64,000 nt of DNA from assembly GCF_937903345.1 (NCBI RefSeq), contig NZ_CALCZQ010000001.1, positions 1 to 64,000 of the forward strand. Direction: 5' to 3'. This DNA is from an uncultured Emticicia sp. Its GTDB lineage: Bacteria; Bacteroidota; Bacteroidia; Cytophagales; Spirosomataceae. Both the position numbers and the translations under genes were made by a program. Each line of letters starts with the position of its first letter. Within the stretch, counting starts at the first letter, position 1. The notes below the pieces were generated by a model. It had not been told where the DNA came from. It worked only from the letters and a program-made list of their open reading frames with translations, and made no database searches. Below, piece by piece: positions 62,762 to 64,000 of the stretch.

Positions 62762-63959
62762 AAATAAACTTCAATTTACTATTCTTCAAGCATTTCATGG
62801 CTTTTTCTAAACCACTAATTGTCAGCGGAAACATTCGATTATCTGATAATTTTCTAATTTCTTGAATTGTGTGAGTATATTGCCAATACCCATCATTGAT
62901 TGGATTGAGCCAAACCAAATTCGGAAATTTATCTTTGAATCTTTCGAGCCAAACCGAGCCAGCCTCTGCATTATAATGCTCAACGCTACCTCGCGGCTCG
63001 GACAACTCCCATGGAGACATGGATGCATCGCCAATGAAAATTACTTTATAATCTTTGTTATATTTATTCAGAACATCCCAAGTTGATATTTTATCTTCAT
63101 ATCTACGACCATTATCTTTCCAGAGGTTTTCATAAACACAATTATGAAAATAATAAAACTCAAGATTTTTGAATTGGTGTTTTGCAGATGAAAACAGCAT
63201 TGAACACTCTTCAATAAAATCATCCATCGAGCCTCCGACATCAAGCAAAAGCAAAATTTTTACTCGATTTTGCTTAGATGCCTGCATTTTTATATCCAAA
63301 TAACCAGCATTATTACAAGTTCGGTCAATGGTTTCATTCAGATTTAATTCATCTTCAACACCTTCACGAGTCAAAATACGCAAGCGACGCAAAGCCATTT
63401 GGGTATTTCTCGTATTAAGTTCGAGATTATCATCATAATTTTTAAACTCTCTCTTGTCCCAAACTTTTGCGGCAGTTTTGTTGCCGCTGCCGTCTTTTCC
63501 GCCAATTCGTACACCTGCTGGATTATTTCCTGAATTTCCGAAAGGCGAAGTCCCGCCCGTACCAACCCATTTACTGCCACCCTCGTGGCGTTCTCTTTGT
63601 TCTTCAAGAGTTTTCTTTAGTTTTTCGAGCAATTCTTCCAAACCTCCAACGGCTTTTATGGCTTCTTTTTCTTCATCATTCAGTTCATTAAATAGTTTGT
63701 TTATCAACCAACTATCATCAACTTTCAAGAAATCTTCTAATTGAATTTGCTCAACTCCTTCAAAAAACTGTGCGAAAAGTCTATCAAACAAATCAAGATT
63801 TTGTTCGTGCTTTACATAAATGGCTCGACTCAGAAAATAAAACTCTTCAGTACTATAAGCTACAACTTCTTTATCAAGAGCTTCTAATAAGGTCAGATGC
63901 TCTCGAAGGTTTACTTTAAGATTGTTGTCTTTTAGATGGAAGAAGAAATTGGTTAGCAT
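62760..63959 (-). CDS. VWA domain protein, CoxE-like
   Basis: 399 residues. The N-terminal 150 residues are helical (LTNFFFHLKDNNLKVNLREH opening, then a Glu/Lys-rich segment), a Gly-rich linker follows (about 128-165), and the C-terminal half is a von Willebrand A domain with the metal site DVGGSM (DxGxS; near residue 240) and a second acidic site IFIGDASMSPWEL. Such proteins usually work with a MoxR-type AAA+ ATPase encoded next to them; that gene is expected beyond the right edge. The substrate of the chaperone pair is unknown. Confidence 0.88.
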   Translation of the reverse strand: MLTNFFFHLKDNNLKVNLREHLTLLEALDKEVVAYSTEEFYFLSRAIYVKHEQNLDLFDRLFAQFFEGVEQIQLEDFLKVDDSWLINKLFNELNDEEKEAIKAVGGLEELLEKLKKTLEEQRERHEGGSKWVGTGGTSPFGNSGNNPAGVRIGGKDGSGNKTAAKVWDKREFKNYDDNLELNTRNTQMALRRLRILTREGVEDELNLNETIDRTCNNAGYLDIKMQASKQNRVKILLLLDVGGSMDDFIEECSMLFSSAKHQFKNLEFYYFHNCVYENLWKDNGRRYEDKISTWDVLNKYNKDYKVIFIGDASMSPWELSEPRGSVEHYNAEAGSVWLERFKDKFPNLVWLNPINDGYWQYTHTIQEIRKLSDNRMFPLTISGLEKAMKCLKNSKLKFI

Positions 63960-63971
63960 GATTTAATGAGA

Positions 63972-63999
63972 GAATGATAGAATTTTGAATGATAGAATT
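63972..63999. repeat. Direct repeat of a 13-mer
   Basis: GAATGATAGAATT occurs at 63972-63984 and again at 63987-63999. The units can be read as degenerate 7-8-base repeats, like those at 46975 and 24766. It lies upstream of the VWA gene and may continue past the window. Confidence 0.65.
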
Positions 64000-64000
64000 G

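Overview
The window is one AT-rich contig segment from a Bacteroidota bacterium, most likely an aerobic member of the Cytophagales (an Emticicia/Arcicella-like genome is my guess, not shown). The evidence is a SusC-type TonB receptor, a type IX secretion C-terminal domain, DUF5686 and GH95/GH109 enzymes, the long insertion-bearing IspG, and a recurrent TAnnTTTG box upstream of many genes, which is the Bacteroidota sigma-A -7 element. Bases 1-14 are not genomic: they match the end of the Illumina adapter, so the left edge is an assembly end lying within a codon or two of the susC stop. I see no tRNA, rRNA, CRISPR array, insertion sequence or prophage.

Region 1 (1-13.4 kb) looks like glycan use: SusC porin, periplasmic S10 peptidase, Tat-exported Gfo/Idh oxidoreductase, a membrane-anchored planctomycete-type cytochrome (DUF1549/DUF1553) overlapping a Tat lipoprotein of the DUF1501 family, and a GH95 fucosidase. 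Region 2 (13.5-17.8 kb) holds Nudix-LysE, an SPFH protein, an SDR with a substituted catalytic tyrosine, and overlapping queD-folE. Region 3 (18-24.8 kb) is a second sugar block: GH109 enzyme, FucP-type MFS permease, thiolase, an arabinokinase-like GHMP kinase and a secreted M20 amidohydrolase.

Region 4 (24.8-36.9 kb) has tRNA modification (YrdC-family protein convergent with MtaB), single-chain PurL, and two different glutamine synthetases (types II and III) flanking an LTA-synthase-like membrane phosphotransferase. Region 5 (36.9-46.2 kb) has a T9SS-targeted sialate-O-acetylesterase-like protein, a membrane-anchored SGNH-like protein, a DUF5686 surface protein, a compact minus-strand run of four small genes, and ispG. 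Region 6 (46.3-56.1 kb) has queE, a FAD oxidoreductase/vanadium-haloperoxidase-like pair, polA, and a five-gene operon in which an Xre-RES toxin-antitoxin pair runs through overlapping start/stop codons into a nucleotidyltransferase, a lipid A-type acyltransferase and a family 9 glycosyltransferase. Region 7 (56.2-64 kb) has an M28 peptidase, a DUF1304 protein, an amt-porin pair, a ferredoxin divergent from a LuxC-type acyl-CoA reductase, and a CoxE-like VWA protein.

Themes that join distant genes: nitrogen (Amt, porin, GSII, GSIII, PurL), queuosine (FolE, QueD, QueE), t6A/ms2t6A tRNA modification (YrdC family, MtaB), and fucose/amino-sugar glycan catabolism (SusC, GH95, GH109, FucP-like permease, sugar kinase). 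Several intergenic gaps carry degenerate tandem repeats with a 7-base period, one folded into a perfect inverted array.
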